The notes beneath the pieces are model-generated. The model did not search any database, was not told the DNA's origin, and saw only the letters and a program-made list of their open reading frames with translations. From assembly GCA_002633005.1 (NCBI GenBank), contig NMRA01000094.1, positions 88,208 to 148,207 of the forward strand: DNA of 60,000 nucleotides, in the 5' to 3' direction. How positions within the stretch are numbered: the stretch's first letter is position 1; each line of letters opens with the position of its first letter. This document shows positions 1-11,500 of this stretch, piece by piece. The position numbers were made by a program, and so were the translations under genes. The stretch comes from Phoronis australis. Its lineage: Eukaryota > Phoronida > Phoronidae.

Positions 1-79
1 CGCATAATTTTGTCGCTAGTGCCTCCTAGGTTACATCGCTCCATGCTTTCAATATCCGTCACTGTGTTTAGAATTCCAG

Positions 80-1766
80 CTGCTAAGGGTCTTGATGGAC
101 TTGTTCGTGGCCGGAATGGACACAGTGACCACTACGATACGCTGGACATTACTTTTCTTAATACTTCATCCCGAGGTGCAAGAGAAAGCGCGTTTGGAAC
201 TGGACAGGGTCGTAGGGCAAGAAAAATTACCGTCAGTAAAGGATCGATCCAAACTGCCTTACATTGAAGCACTTATCACAGAGTCACAACGAGTAGCCAG
301 AATTAATGGTTTTGGCCTGGGTCACAAAGCCATGGAAGAGGTCACCTTGAAGGGATTTCAACTGCCAACTGGAACGGCGGTATCAGCCAATATTGCAGCT
401 TTACTTCTAGATGAGAAGCAGTTTCCAAATCCGACGCGTTTCTACCCAGAAAGATTTTTGGACGAAAGTGGCCAGTTTGTGAAGCCAGAAACAGTTATCC
501 CTTTCGGCACAGGTACGTCTGATATGGTACCTGTGAACCTTTTGGCACAGGTACGTCTGATATGGTACCTGTGAACCTTTTGACACAGGTACGTCTGATA
601 TGGTACCTGTGAACCTTTTGGCACAGGTACGTCTGATATGGTACCTGTGAACCTTTTCAGTACGGATAAGTCTTAACATTATTTTCGAGTAACCGACCAT
701 AAAATATGTTCTTTTTTGAAAATAATATTTGAGAAATCCTTTTGCAATAGCTTTGCTTTTAAGTGGAATGAAGAAATATTTTTTTTTTGGCACGGGCCTT
801 CCTAACTCAAAAGAGTGAGCGTAAGATAGGACGACAGGATACTAACCGGCTATATTTTCGATGAATCTTGTATTCGGTATGAAACATTTCCCAAGAAACC
901 GAATCCCAACAATTACAGGCTTTTTCAGAAGTTCAATATTCCAATATGGATACCAATGTATCGTCATATGCATTTTGTATACGGAAAGGACGGATGCGGA
1001 CAATGTAAGCACGTAAGTACATGTTTACAGTATACCATCACACTTCCTGTCACATTTCAGTAACATATTACTAAACTCTCTTAACTATAATTCAATTTTT
1101 GGACAATTCTAAGAAACAATTATACTTCCAAGTAAAAGGAGCCAAGTGGCTTTAATTACAGGTACTTTCCCTTATTTTCACTAGTTTAGAACATAATAAT
1201 TATTCAAGTTTCATCAACTGAAAAACGTCCTTAGACTAGAAACAATACACGTCTCTATGTGCCGGCGTAGGCCTATCGCCGGTCACCGAGTTCACAAAAC
1301 GGAAAGTCCGGCGTCCCTTTGATAGCAGTGGTCATTTTGTTGGTACACCACCATACCTAAAAAATTAGATTTAATTAAAGTAATTCTATATAAAATTCCG
1401 TGCTTAAGAAATCAATCTGACGAAAGAGAGGTAAGTTAAGACTAAACTGGGTTGCATCCATTCCTGAACTTTTTAGCTTAACTTAGCATCTTTAGAATTG
1501 GGTCGCAGGATGAATCGCCTGTAGCCTAACCTGGATGAAAAACAGTGTGTACGTTGTTTATATAAACGTTTTTTATATTGTCAGGACGACGAGTTTGTCT
1601 CGGAGAAGCCCTAGGGAGAATGGAACTATTCATCTATGTAACCACAATGTTACACAACTTCACGTTTAGCCTTCCTCCACGGACCAAGTCATTGCCAACG
1701 AAAGGAGTCATGGGGTTTGCCTACGCACCACTACCGTACGAGGTATTAGCCATCCCCAGAATCTAA
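80..1766 (+). CDS. Cytochrome P450, CYP2 clan, last two coding exons (5' part lies outside the window)
   Basis: Exons are 80-512 and 1585-1766. The first follows a TTCCAG acceptor at 79. The 1,072-nt intron starts GTACGT at 513 and ends TCAG at 1584, in phase 1; the stop TAA is at 1764-1766. The last third of a P450 can be read in order: I-helix AGMDT (110-124), K-helix ExxR as ESQR (281-292), PERF (446-457), and the heme-thiolate loop FGTGRRVCLG, which is complete only after splicing (FGT + split G in the first exon, RRVCLG in the second). The cysteine that binds heme iron is present. These are hallmarks of microsomal P450s that use NADPH-P450 reductase at the ER membrane. The spacing and the LLRVLMDLFVAG lead-in fit the CYP2 clan. 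The substrate cannot be inferred. No frameshift is seen in the visible part. The gene converges on TMEM201. Confidence 0.93.
511..658 (+). repeat. 38-bp minisatellite seeded on the P450 5' splice site
   Basis: Four tandem units of 38 bp start at 511, 549, 587 and 625. Each begins AGGTACGTCTGATATGG, so the array starts at the exon/intron junction and each unit repeats the CAG|GTACGT donor together with the last exon bases (GGCACAG; one unit has GACACAG). The period is not a multiple of three, so using a later donor would shift the frame. Confidence 0.95.
659..1584 (+). other. Remainder of P450 intron
   Basis: I see no coding or repeat structure here beyond the acceptor (TTTTTTATATTGTCAG) that ends at 1584. 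Confidence 0.6.
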
Positions 1767-2600
1767 TGATAATGAGATAGAGCATGTATTATATAATATT
1801 TTCATCATCACGAGAGTTTTTAGTTCAATGTGTATATTTATATTCAAATGGGAATATTATCGCTTTTTGGTCACTTTAACATATTTTACGTTCTCTGAAA
1901 TTTATTATGAATATTTTATTCGACTTTTGTAAAAAACCGTTATTAAGGAGTTTTCATACGGAGTTGGCATAACGCATCTCATTCATTTTGTATTTTCACA
2001 TGCATTGAAATTACGAGAATACCTTCCCAGTTGCAAGAAACGCGGATTTTCCAGAAAAACAAAAGGAATGAAAGTCATAAGTACAGGTCAGCGCTCGCTG
2101 TTTACTACGACGTCGGCAATGTTAAAACTTACTTGATGAAGTGGAGTTTTATGACGTATCTCAAGTAATATTAACGATGCTTTTGAAAATTAAATACTGT
2201 AAAACGTTTAGGTAACCAAACGTAGAACCTTCAACTAAATAAAACGAATTTAATTTTGCAATCCTCTGTTGTGTGACTAATTGACGCATGCGATTCCTGT
2301 GCAATCCAATGTTTCCTTTGAGAAAGTGACATCATAATTAACATTCATAAAAACAAGTAATTAGCATCATGTCATGATTACACCTGGAAGGGAAGATTTC
2401 ACAAGGAAGCCGTGCATAGTCTTAACACTGAACTAAAACCTGCTCGTACGTGTGATTGGTTTACACTTTGGTAACAGGGTTCTTTTCACGTACCGCCCGG
2501 ATACAATTCTTTAGCAAAATGATTGCACTAGGCTAATTCATTTCTGAAATAATTTCTTCACGCCACGTGTTCCCATTCAATTATACAATTCTAAAAAGTA
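1767..2600 (+). other. P450 3' flank / probable 3' UTR
   Basis: AT-rich, with no gene-like open frame. A canonical AATAAA at 2238-2243, about 470 nt after the stop, is the first good polyadenylation signal and could end the P450 transcript. Confidence 0.5.
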
Positions 2601-2952
2601 TTAAAACAGCTTATTATTTAAAATGACTTATTCTTATTAAAATGACATAGGCAAAAAATTGAATTTTGGACCTCAAAAGCGAGGCCCCCTATATTAATAT
2701 AGGGGGCCTCGCTGAAGGGAGGCCGGAGAGCGGGGCCTCCTATATTAATAAGATGACGACAGAAGAGGACAAATTTCGGACGGATCTGACAACCATTGTG
2801 CCCCCTAGTGGCAATTATTTTTTTACATTTACCTCTGTATCTTTAAAGGTCGTCTAAAGATTTTTGTGAAACTTGGCATATAGGCACCTGTTAGTAGGAT
2901 GATGCTATATTCCTGTTTTCGGAAGGAGNTTTTAAATAATAAGCTGTTTTAA
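2601..2952. mobile_element. MITE-like element with perfect 23-bp inverted ends and TTAA termini
   Basis: The left end, 2601-2623 (TTAAAACAGCTTATTATTTA...), is the exact reverse complement of 2930-2952. Each outermost tetramer is TTAA, the target duplicated by piggyBac- and Kolobok-type transposases. The body is about 350 bp, has no coding capacity, and contains a 34-bp perfect palindrome. One unresolved base (2929) touches the right arm. Superfamily assignment rests only on the TTAA ends. Confidence 0.72.
2679..2712. repeat. 34-bp perfect palindrome inside the TTAA element
   Basis: GCGAGGCCCCCTATATT at 2679-2695 is followed directly by its reverse complement, with no loop (centre ATTAAT). 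A partial second copy of the same motif (CGGGGCCTCCTATATTAATA) follows at about 2731-2751. Confidence 0.9.
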
Positions 2953-2969
2953 GCGCTAGCTGGCGGCGC

Positions 2970-3100
2970 AGTACTGAAAAAAGTGGGGGCTAAAGCCCCC
3001 TCCCCTAACCCCCTTGTGGTGCACCGCTTATAGACCATGGACGTGGTAGCACTGAAAAAAATGAGGGCTATAGCCCACCAGCTCCCTATGGTGCTCCACC
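2970..3100. repeat. Two diverged copies of a GC-rich repeat fragment
   Basis: AGTACTGAAAAAAGTGGGGG (from 2970) recurs as AGCACTGAAAAAAATGAGGG (from 3048). Both are followed by a GGGGGCTAAAGCCCCC or GGGCTATAGCCC self-complementary core and then GTGGTGCACC / ATGGTGCTCCACC. It is probably a fragment of a dispersed element; the class is not recognised. Confidence 0.5.
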
Positions 3101-5235
3101 CATGAATATACATCTGAAGCGCCACTCGCAGAGTTAAGAAGTGGTTAACAAATTATCAAGTATTTAAAAACCTGCGTAGTATTACCTAGGGCCAATATCA
3201 TAGTCTTAATTTTCTACTGCTAATGCTGCAGTGTCGAAGATGTTGGAGTTGACATCACATTTTATTTCTTGGCAAAGTGTTTTTTTTTCTGTTATTGTTT
3301 TTGCTCATTTTTTCCACTTCATATTACACTTGCGCACAACACCGTGTGGGCCATTTACTACGTAAGCCAACACTGCGTGTCGCCAACCGACTGGAGCGAC
3401 GTCTTTCGTGAAAATGGATGTGGACCTGTTGTATTATTTGCAATGCCTTGGTTCAGCCAGGTCTGCCACTCTGCATGGTCACATCAGAGCGCTGCGAAGG
3501 AACACAATTTTCGCTTAGCAAAACCATAGCTCCACAGCCTTTAAGAGTGTATTTAAAATTTGGGGTTTGGAGATAACTCGTCCGTTCGCCAGAAATTTGT
3601 GACATGTTCTTCTTGCCAGCACCCCTCCATAAGAAATACACTGCAGGAACAAACTATTATCAGTAAATTAGAAGTCATGGGCGATAACTACACAATTTGC
3701 CTATAGCCTGTCACAGAGAGTGTATGACAGGGCTTGGAATGACCCATGACAGAAAAGAGAAAATTTTTACGGCCCTAAATACACATTTAATCTAAACCGC
3801 ACCTCAAAAGATCGAAAGTAAACATTATTATCACAATTAAGACGCCCTGTTACTGTGTCGAGTTGGCAAAACGCACTCATCTTAAGCAGTACCTGACATC
3901 TATTTCAGCAACAACAATGAAGGCAATTAGATGCAACAAAATATATTTTTTAAAATTAAAATAATAAAGACTATGCAGTGTGAGTGGCAAGAACTTATTC
4001 TTGATTTGCTACAAGGAGAACTACAAAATTATTTTCAGTTCTTATAATTACGATACAAAATTACAAGAAAATGAAAATCGATCCATAGATTATATAGAAA
4101 GCCTGAAATACATACACATTTAATTCCAACAAAAAAATTAATTCCAACGCAAATGGAAAAAAGTCAAGACGAAAACCTGTGGCCCATACCCCAACTGTTA
4201 GCATGGAAAAATGAAAGTCAAAAACAACATACTTTAAACTATAGAATGCATCAATCACAAGTTGGCCAAACTTTTCAGTTTCAAACAGTAATTACAGGAG
4301 TTAATTGTTCATAAGCCACGATGGTGTAGAAGAAACTATGTGACAAGAAATAACTACCAGGACACTGAAAATAGGCTGGCAGAATTTTTAAACAATGGTT
4401 TAGACCAATCAGATCATTCAAAATCTGTCACGTGATCACTGCTCTCGAACTGCAAAACTCGAATCACAAAATAGTCTCCTGCACAGACCCTCGAGGTTGG
4501 TTGCAATCCGTGACGTCATCTTCTGAGGCCCGGGAACCAGGTTAGTCACAAAATAGAACACGAAAAATGTCAAAATAAATTGAAATACATACAAGGCAAT
4601 TTAAAAGCCATTTGCAGTAACGAAAATAGCACTCTGTATACTATGTTAAGTCTTTATTGCCAAATATCTGCGTCATTAGTAAAAAATTTCCCACCTCTAT
4701 GGAAGTTTGAAGTTTGCCCCGTTCATGTTAACAATCGCCCAGAAGCCAATATTTGAGTGCACAGCTCACTTTTAAGTCAAGTTTCTGGGACTCCGCCATC
4801 GAATTTGTCGATAGCCTAGACGACGTGTATTGAGAGGCTGCTGATCCCTATTTCATGTGATTTTTTAAAAAAATTTCCACGTCTATTTTCCTCCGCCAGA
4901 AAATGGCCGGTCAGCGTACAGTGGTGTTAGAAGGTGTACTGATCGCCTTCTTGTCTTAATGCAATGGAATTTTCACTCTATTGAGGAGAGATTAGATCAC
5001 AATCGGTAGAAACATTGTTCTACCTATCCGGGTAATCTTAAGGAATATTTTCAAAGTTGGAAAAAAGTTGATATTTATACAGAATTCCACATTTTCGCCT
5101 GGTTATCTACAGAATGTTGTTTCATTTTTGTGCCTCACAAATTATACCCGTGAACACAGCAGTGATTTGTTTCTTGATTCAATGTTTTGAAATTGTTATT
5201 CTGGTTAGGAGTATGTGAAAAAGTGAACATATAAT
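3101..5235. other. Intergenic, nothing recognised
   Basis: AT-rich sequence between the convergent P450 and TMEM201 genes. The short open frames have no recognisable domain and no supporting splice sites. Confidence 0.5.
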
Positions 5236-5295
5236 CACCCCATTGCGCATGCGAGTTTCCACTGCGCATGCCAGTTTCCACTGCGCATGCCAGTT
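5236..5295. repeat. 19-bp tandem repeat, three copies
   Basis: TTTCCACTGCGCATGCCAG-type units, each containing the palindrome TGCGCATGC / GCGCATGC. It is too short to classify further. Confidence 0.8.
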
Positions 5296-6327
5296 CATAA
5301 GAAGAGCTAGGAAAGCCTGTAGCTCCAACTTGGACACCCAATAAATTGAGGGTGTGCGTTTTATAAGTTTTGACTTAAGTCCTCATACTTGGCCATCTAC
5401 AATTCCTGACTCTCTTCAATACGAGGCAGTTAGTTTGACTAGTCTTGGTCGATTCCAAAGTTGAAATATGGGTAGATCGCTGTCATCAGTAAGACGTGTT
5501 TACCACCCCGTGAGAAGAACCAATTTGCTAGACAGATATGCACTGCAGCTGAGATAGCGTCAATGTGGATTTGGTGGAGAAGAAATGAAGACCTAGCAGA
5601 GCGCCTTCTGGTGGCTAGTCGTTTATCAAGTACCCTGCTAGCAAGAGGCAGACATCCATCCAGCACCAGTTGGCCTTCTTAGGTGCTGGTGAGTGTGGGC
5701 CATATAGACATAACATCGCAAAGAGGTTATAAGTCCAATACACTGGTGAAGACTGCCTCTGACTTCGCAATCTTTTTGTTTGTGCCACAGTCTGTACAAC
5801 ACAAAGTCATATAGGATGTTCTTAACTTTAAAGAGTGTCACTGGTGTGACGAAAACTAGTGAATTAAAATGCGTCTATGGGGCTCTGACCTGGTCAGCTG
5901 AAAACTGGCAAATGTAATCCTACTAGATATAGATAGTGCTGAAAGAACGGTTCCTAGGGGTGCTGCACCGATCAGATAGATCCCTATAATTGCCACTATG
6001 CTCACCTTCCCAGAAACTCATTCACTGTTGGGAAGGGAAGTGGATATTATGTGAATACTAAATCAATAAGACTGCCAAAAGGGGGCACAACACAAGTCAA
6101 AACTGTGCAAAAAAGGAAACATCTATCCTCTCCTAGAAATGGTAGAGCTCGAACCAGATGTAAAGGCAAACAGAAGACCGAAAATTGACAAAAGGTAGAT
6201 CAGAAGAGGTTGAATTTGTCCAAAAGTTGCTCCTACCTATTATGTGTTCATAGAACCACATCTGCCAAATTTTCTAAAGGCCAGACAAATTGAAGAAATC
6301 ATCTGACGTATGGATGCTGGACATCTG
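5296..6327. other. Intergenic, nothing recognised
   Basis: No coding or mobile-element signature that I can support. Confidence 0.5.
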
Positions 6328-6665
6328 AACCAATGATAGCATAAACAAGTTTATTGAACTTGAAGGCCATCACATGAATACATTTGGATGCATTGAACCA
6401 ATGATAGCATAAACAAGTTTATTGAACTTGAAGGCCATCACATGAATACATTTGGATGCATTGAACCAATGATAGCATAAACAAGTTTATTGAACTTGAA
6501 GGCCATCACACGAGTACATTTGGATGCATTGAACCAATGATAGCATAAACAACTTTATTGAACTTGAAGGCCATCACACGAGTACATTTGGATGCATTGA
6601 ACCAATGATAGCATAAACAAGTTTATTGAACTTGAAGGCCATCACATGAGTACATTTGGATGCAT
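6328..6665. repeat. 68-bp minisatellite, five copies, each with a minus-strand AATAAA
   Basis: Five near-identical 68-bp units (TGAACCAATGATAGCATAAA...). TTTATT occurs at 6350, 6418, 6486, 6554 and 6622, so each unit gives AATAAA on the minus strand. That is the TMEM201 transcript strand, about 1.8-2.1 kb after its stop codon. I saw no nearer canonical signal on that strand, so this array may contain the TMEM201 polyadenylation region. Confidence 0.9.
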
Positions 6666-7240
6666 AAAACATTCCATTTTAGAACATGCGCCATGAGAGT
6701 TTCTACTAGACATTCCTCATATGATATTACAGCAGTGCTCTATCATGGGCTACAAAAAGCTTGTTATTTCTTTATGTATTATCAATGGTAACATCACAAT
6801 GCACAATGACAGTTCCTTAAATCTCAATGGTTAAGCTCAGTCACAAGTTTGCATGGTGAATTTCAACGTGTTAAACAATGAGAGTGCATTCAACAGTGTT
6901 GTTCTAGTGAGCTAGTACACCACCAGACATTGTCACACAGACGCCTCATCAACCTATTATTTAAAAAGTTCAGTTTCCTTTGCCTTGCCTGACTTACTAC
7001 AGATCTAGTGTCTGGACACGTCATTGTACAACTCTCTCAAACATAATCACACAAAATACTGTTTCCCCTGTCATTCTAGCTACTCTGATACCGCCTTCCA
7101 CATGTATCCAACCATCATCAGAGGGAACAACAGAAACGCTGGGGCAGTGACATGCACCCATGGTGCATCACAAACGCCATGTTTCTGCTGGCCACCAAGA
7201 GCTGCAACAGGTGAAAAGGTGCCAACACATTGACATCACA
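6666..7240. other. Intergenic / possible distal TMEM201 3' UTR, nothing recognised
   Basis: No gene-like structure. If the AATAAA motifs at 6350-6627 are used, this stretch would be part of a long 3' UTR on the minus strand. Confidence 0.35.
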
Positions 7241-8205
7241 CCTCTGTAGCAAGTTTCATTGAAATCTGTCAGTTGGTTCTTTAGATATCATCCGGAAACG
7301 CTCTTAACCCAAACAACACTTGAAAAGCCCAATGCCAAAAACAAAATGGCCACTAAGAGACTGTTGGTGAATCTTCCCAAAAATGAAGTGGCAACAATGC
7401 AGTCTCCCCATAAACCTATGCGTCAAGTTTCATTGAAATCGGTCAATCAGTTATCCAGATACCATCCAGAAACAGCCCCAAACAACAAGCCTATTGTCAA
7501 AATGCAGCAGTGGACAAATCCACCCCAAAACTGAAGGGCCCGATGCATTGACATCATATATGTATGTCAAGTTTCATTAACATACATCGATCCTTTTTTG
7601 ATATCATCCAGAATTGCTCTTTTCTCAAACAATACATGAGAACACAGTGGCAACTAGGAGGTGCTGCAGTATTCCAATCCAACCTGGAGATGGCAAATTG
7701 ACCTAAAACACCTCTGATTTAAGTTTCATTAAAATCTGTCAATCGGTTCTCTAGATATCATCCAGAAATGTTCTTTTCCAAAATGGCCACTAGGAGGTGC
7801 TGCAGTGGTCCAATCCATCCAAAATCAAATGATGCCAACATATTGAAATCATATACATCTGTGACGACAGTCGGTTATTGTGATGTCCTCTGGAAATTTT
7901 CTTAACCTAAACAACACCTAAAAAGGCATTGCCAAGAACAAAATGACCACTAGGAGGTGCTGCAATACTCGAACCCACCCGAAAATAAAATGGTACTGGC
8001 ACATTGAAATCATATACCTTTCCATAAAGTTTCAATGAAATACATCAATCAGTTCTCTAGATAACATGCGGAAACACTCTTCCCCAAAATTTCTGAGTCA
8101 CGCCCCCCTGACACCCGGGCAGATTGAAAAGTGGCACTAACTGTTAATGTGATGCCCTACCATCTTGTGGCAAATTTCATCAAAACCTGACGGGTTTTTT
8201 GATAT
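7241..8205. repeat. Degenerate tandem repeat of about 150 bp, six or more units
   Basis: The motif AAGTTTCATTGAAATC..GTCAATCGGTTCTCTAGATATCATCC..GAAA recurs near 7250, 7424, 7570, 7722, 7868 and 8026. Most units also carry CAAAATGGCCACTAGGAGGTGCTGCA. Units differ by many substitutions and small indels, so the array is old. The open frame at 7259-7534 lies inside it and is not a gene. Confidence 0.8.
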
Positions 8206-8468
8206 ATTGAGCGGGCACCCAAACACAGTGACGACAATACGTGACCGCATAAGGTATGTAGGGCATATAACAAGAATACCATTTGTATCCAGCCATCATC
8301 ACAGGGAATCCGACTAGCACCAGGCCACCATGGCGGGGAATCCAACTTGTGCGTAGCCATCATCAGATTACTTTGTCCAATTAGGTTTGGCAAGTAATAA
8401 GCATTAAGTACATGATAGACCAAAGGCACAAATTGTACACAATTAACATAAATTAACATCACCTAGTA

Positions 8469-8584
8469 TCAATGAAAACCTCCATAAAAGTACTTATTGC
8501 CAAAGACATAAACCAACAGGCTAATATTGATGATCACACTGGCCGCAAGAATTACATGAGGCATGTTAAGCGTTCTCTTCACAC
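8469..8584 (-). CDS. TMEM201: TMEM201 exon 10: C-terminal membrane segment and stop
   Basis: Acceptor TTTTTTGCAG ending at 8585; stop TGA at 8471-8469. Encodes GVKRTLNMPH, a hydrophobic segment (VILAASVIINISLLVYVF) and a short tail (GNKYFYGGFH). A C-terminal membrane segment close to the end is a family feature. Confidence 0.92.
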
Positions 8585-11500
8585 CTGCAAAAAACAAAAG
8601 TGACGGGTGAAAAAAGTGCCTTCCTCCATTCTATACATCGGGACTTTCTTGGAACAGTCTTTAGCACAATCAATCTTTTCAAAGACAACAATGAAGAATT
8701 TTCATTTGCCTGCTACTCGAAGTACACTTTGACTGTAATTAAATAGCTGTTACTGAGAGTAGACACATTTACCTGTAGTTAGCTAACACTTACTTAGGAT
8801 AGACACATTTATCTGTAGTTAGCTGACTGTTACTTAGGATAGACACATTTACCTGTAGTTAGCTGACTCTTACTTAGGATAGACACATTTACCTGTAGTT
8901 AGCTGACTCTTACTTAGAGTAGACACATTTACATGTAGTTAGCTGACTGTTACTTAGAGTAGACACATTTACATGTAGTTAGCTGACTCTTACTTAGAGT
9001 AGACACATTTACATGTAGTTAGCTAACACTTACCTAGGATAGACACATTTACCTGTAGTTAGCTGACTCTTACTTAGAGTAGACACATTTACATGTAGTT
9101 AGCTGACTGTTACTTAGAGTAGACACATTTACATGTAGTTAGCTGACTCTTACTTAGAGTAGACACATTTACCTGTAGTTAGCTAACACTTACTTAGGAT
9201 AGACACATTTACCTGTAGTTAGCCGACTCTTACTTAGAGTAGACAAATTTACCTGTAGTTAACTGACTGTTACCTAGAGTAGACGCACTTACCTGTAGTT
9301 AGCTAACTCTTACTTAGGGTAGACAAATTTACCAGTAGTTAGCTAAAACTTACTTAGGCTAGACGCACTTACCTTTAGTTAGTTGACTGTTACTGAGTAG
9401 ACACATTTACCTGTAGTTAGCTAACACTTACTTAGGATAGACACATTTACATGTAGTTAGCTGACTCTTACTTAGAGTAGACACATTTACCTGTAGTTAG
9501 CTGACTGTTACTGGGAGTAGTAGAGCCGACAGGACACTGCGTAGATGAGGATGAGGATGATGATGACTCGTCATTGCCTTGGTCTAACTTGTTAATGTCA
9601 GTCTTAGACTGAGGCCCTGGTTTACCGTCATCTGGAAAAGACGTAGACAGATTTGCTTAAAAGCAACTTAATGTTGAAATTGAACAATGTTTTCCACAGA
9701 AATCTGATTAATGTGTAACACTCGGTTAACTTAACGGAGAAGATAGAAAGACATTAAACTTGTTTTGCTGACTGAGGGGAGTCTGAACACAGATGTCATT
9801 TCACCTGAATAACTTCTGAACTGAAATATGCTGTGCAGGTATTGTCCTAAAAAACAACATTACAGTGCAGAGATTGTTCTAAGAATCAGCACAGACAGAT
9901 AGCTACAGTGCACATCAAAAGTATTGACACAAGATAACTGTAAATTTCACCATCATGATGGCTTGGCGGAAGCTGAACTTATTATCAAAGTAGTGCTCCT
10001 CATGACTAAGAATAGCGGAATTAACAGTCAGGAAAATTCTTTGATTACTTTTATCTTACATTGTGAGACCTGATCTGTCTACCTCAAGGAGACAACATCT
10101 GAGCAGTATACCTCAAGTGAACTATAGATTATGAGCTGCCTGCCTCAAGCGAACTACAGCTGAGCAGTGTGTCTCAAGTGAACTATATATGAGCTGTCTG
10201 CTTCAAGTGAGCTACAGCTGAGCCGTGTGTCTCAAGTGAACTATAGATGAGCTGTCTGCCTCAAGTGAACTATAGATGAGCTGTCTTCCTCAAGTAAATT
10301 ACAACTGAGCTGTCCACCTCAAGTGAACTATAGACAAGCTTTCTGCCTCAAATGAACTACAGCTGTCTGCCTCAAGTGAACTACAGTTGAGATGGCTGCC
10401 TCAAGTGAGCCATAGATGACCTGTCTGCCTCAAGGGAATTATAGATAAATTGTCTGCCTCAAGTGAACTATAGATGAGTTGCCAGCCTCAAGTGAACTAC
10501 AGCTGAGCTATATACCTCAAGTGAACTATAGACGAGTTGTCTGCCTCAAATGAACTATAGATGAGTTGTCTGCAAAAAGTGAACTATGAGCAGCTGAGCT
10601 GTCTGCCTCAAGTGAATTTCAGCTGAGCTGGCAACGCATTTTAAGGAAAAAAAGTAAATGAACCAATACCTAGTTCATTCATTTGTCGTTTTTCACACTT
10701 TGGCATGAACTGCCTGTTCAGCTAAGGTTCACTGCAGGCAGACTGCTTAGCTGTAGACCTCGACTACACAGTCAAACAGTTGGGCATGGCAGGGAAATCA
10801 TCTTATTTTGATTTGTACATTTGAAAACACACATGCATTTTAATAAAGAAACAATAAAAACTACATTTTGCAAGAAGTGCCTGCCATAATCATAAAGATA
10901 TGGGAGAACTTACCTTCATGAAGCAATTTTTGCTTCACACGTTTTGACTGCCTCAGGGATTGAACAGTAGATGGCGAGAACGTAGCTGGGCGAATGAGAG
11001 GTCTTTTCTTGAGAGAAGACAAACTGGCTAGTGATGAGGGTGTGGTCGTGAACGCATTGTTAACTGTCAATGGGAATACGCCTAAATGGAGAGAAGACAA
11101 ACTGGCTAGTGCTGAGGGTGTATTGTTGTCACTGTAAACAAGCTGGCTGGTGATAAGTTTGTATTGTTGTCATAGTAAACAAACTGCCTAGTGATGAGGG
11201 TGTGTTGTTGTCACTGTGAACACTGATTAGTGATGAGGGTGTATTGTTGTCATTGTAAACAAACCGGCTAGTGATGGGGGGTATTGTTGTCATTGTACAA
11301 ACTGACTAGTGATGAGGGTGCATTGTTGTCATTGGAATCAAACTGGCTAGTGATGAGAGTGTATTGCTGTTACTGTAAACAAACTGGCTAGTGATGGGAG
11401 TGTATTGTTGTCATTGTAAACAAACCGGCTAGTGATGGGGGGTATTGTTGTCATTGTACAAACTGACTAGTGATGAGGGTGCATTGTTGTCATTGGAATC

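Noticed and set aside
407-793. 128-codon minus-strand frame over the P450 intron start
   Set aside because: It is the antisense of the 38-bp tandem array and the P450 exon; the repeated peptide comes from the repeat.
7259-7534. 91-codon open frame as a gene
   Set aside because: Lies in the 150-bp degenerate tandem repeat; the repeated peptide (VSLKSV) simply reflects the repeat units.
8747-9515. Regular short repeats resembling a CRISPR array
   Set aside because: Units are contiguous with no unique spacers, and the region is a eukaryotic intron with GT-AG borders; it is a minisatellite.
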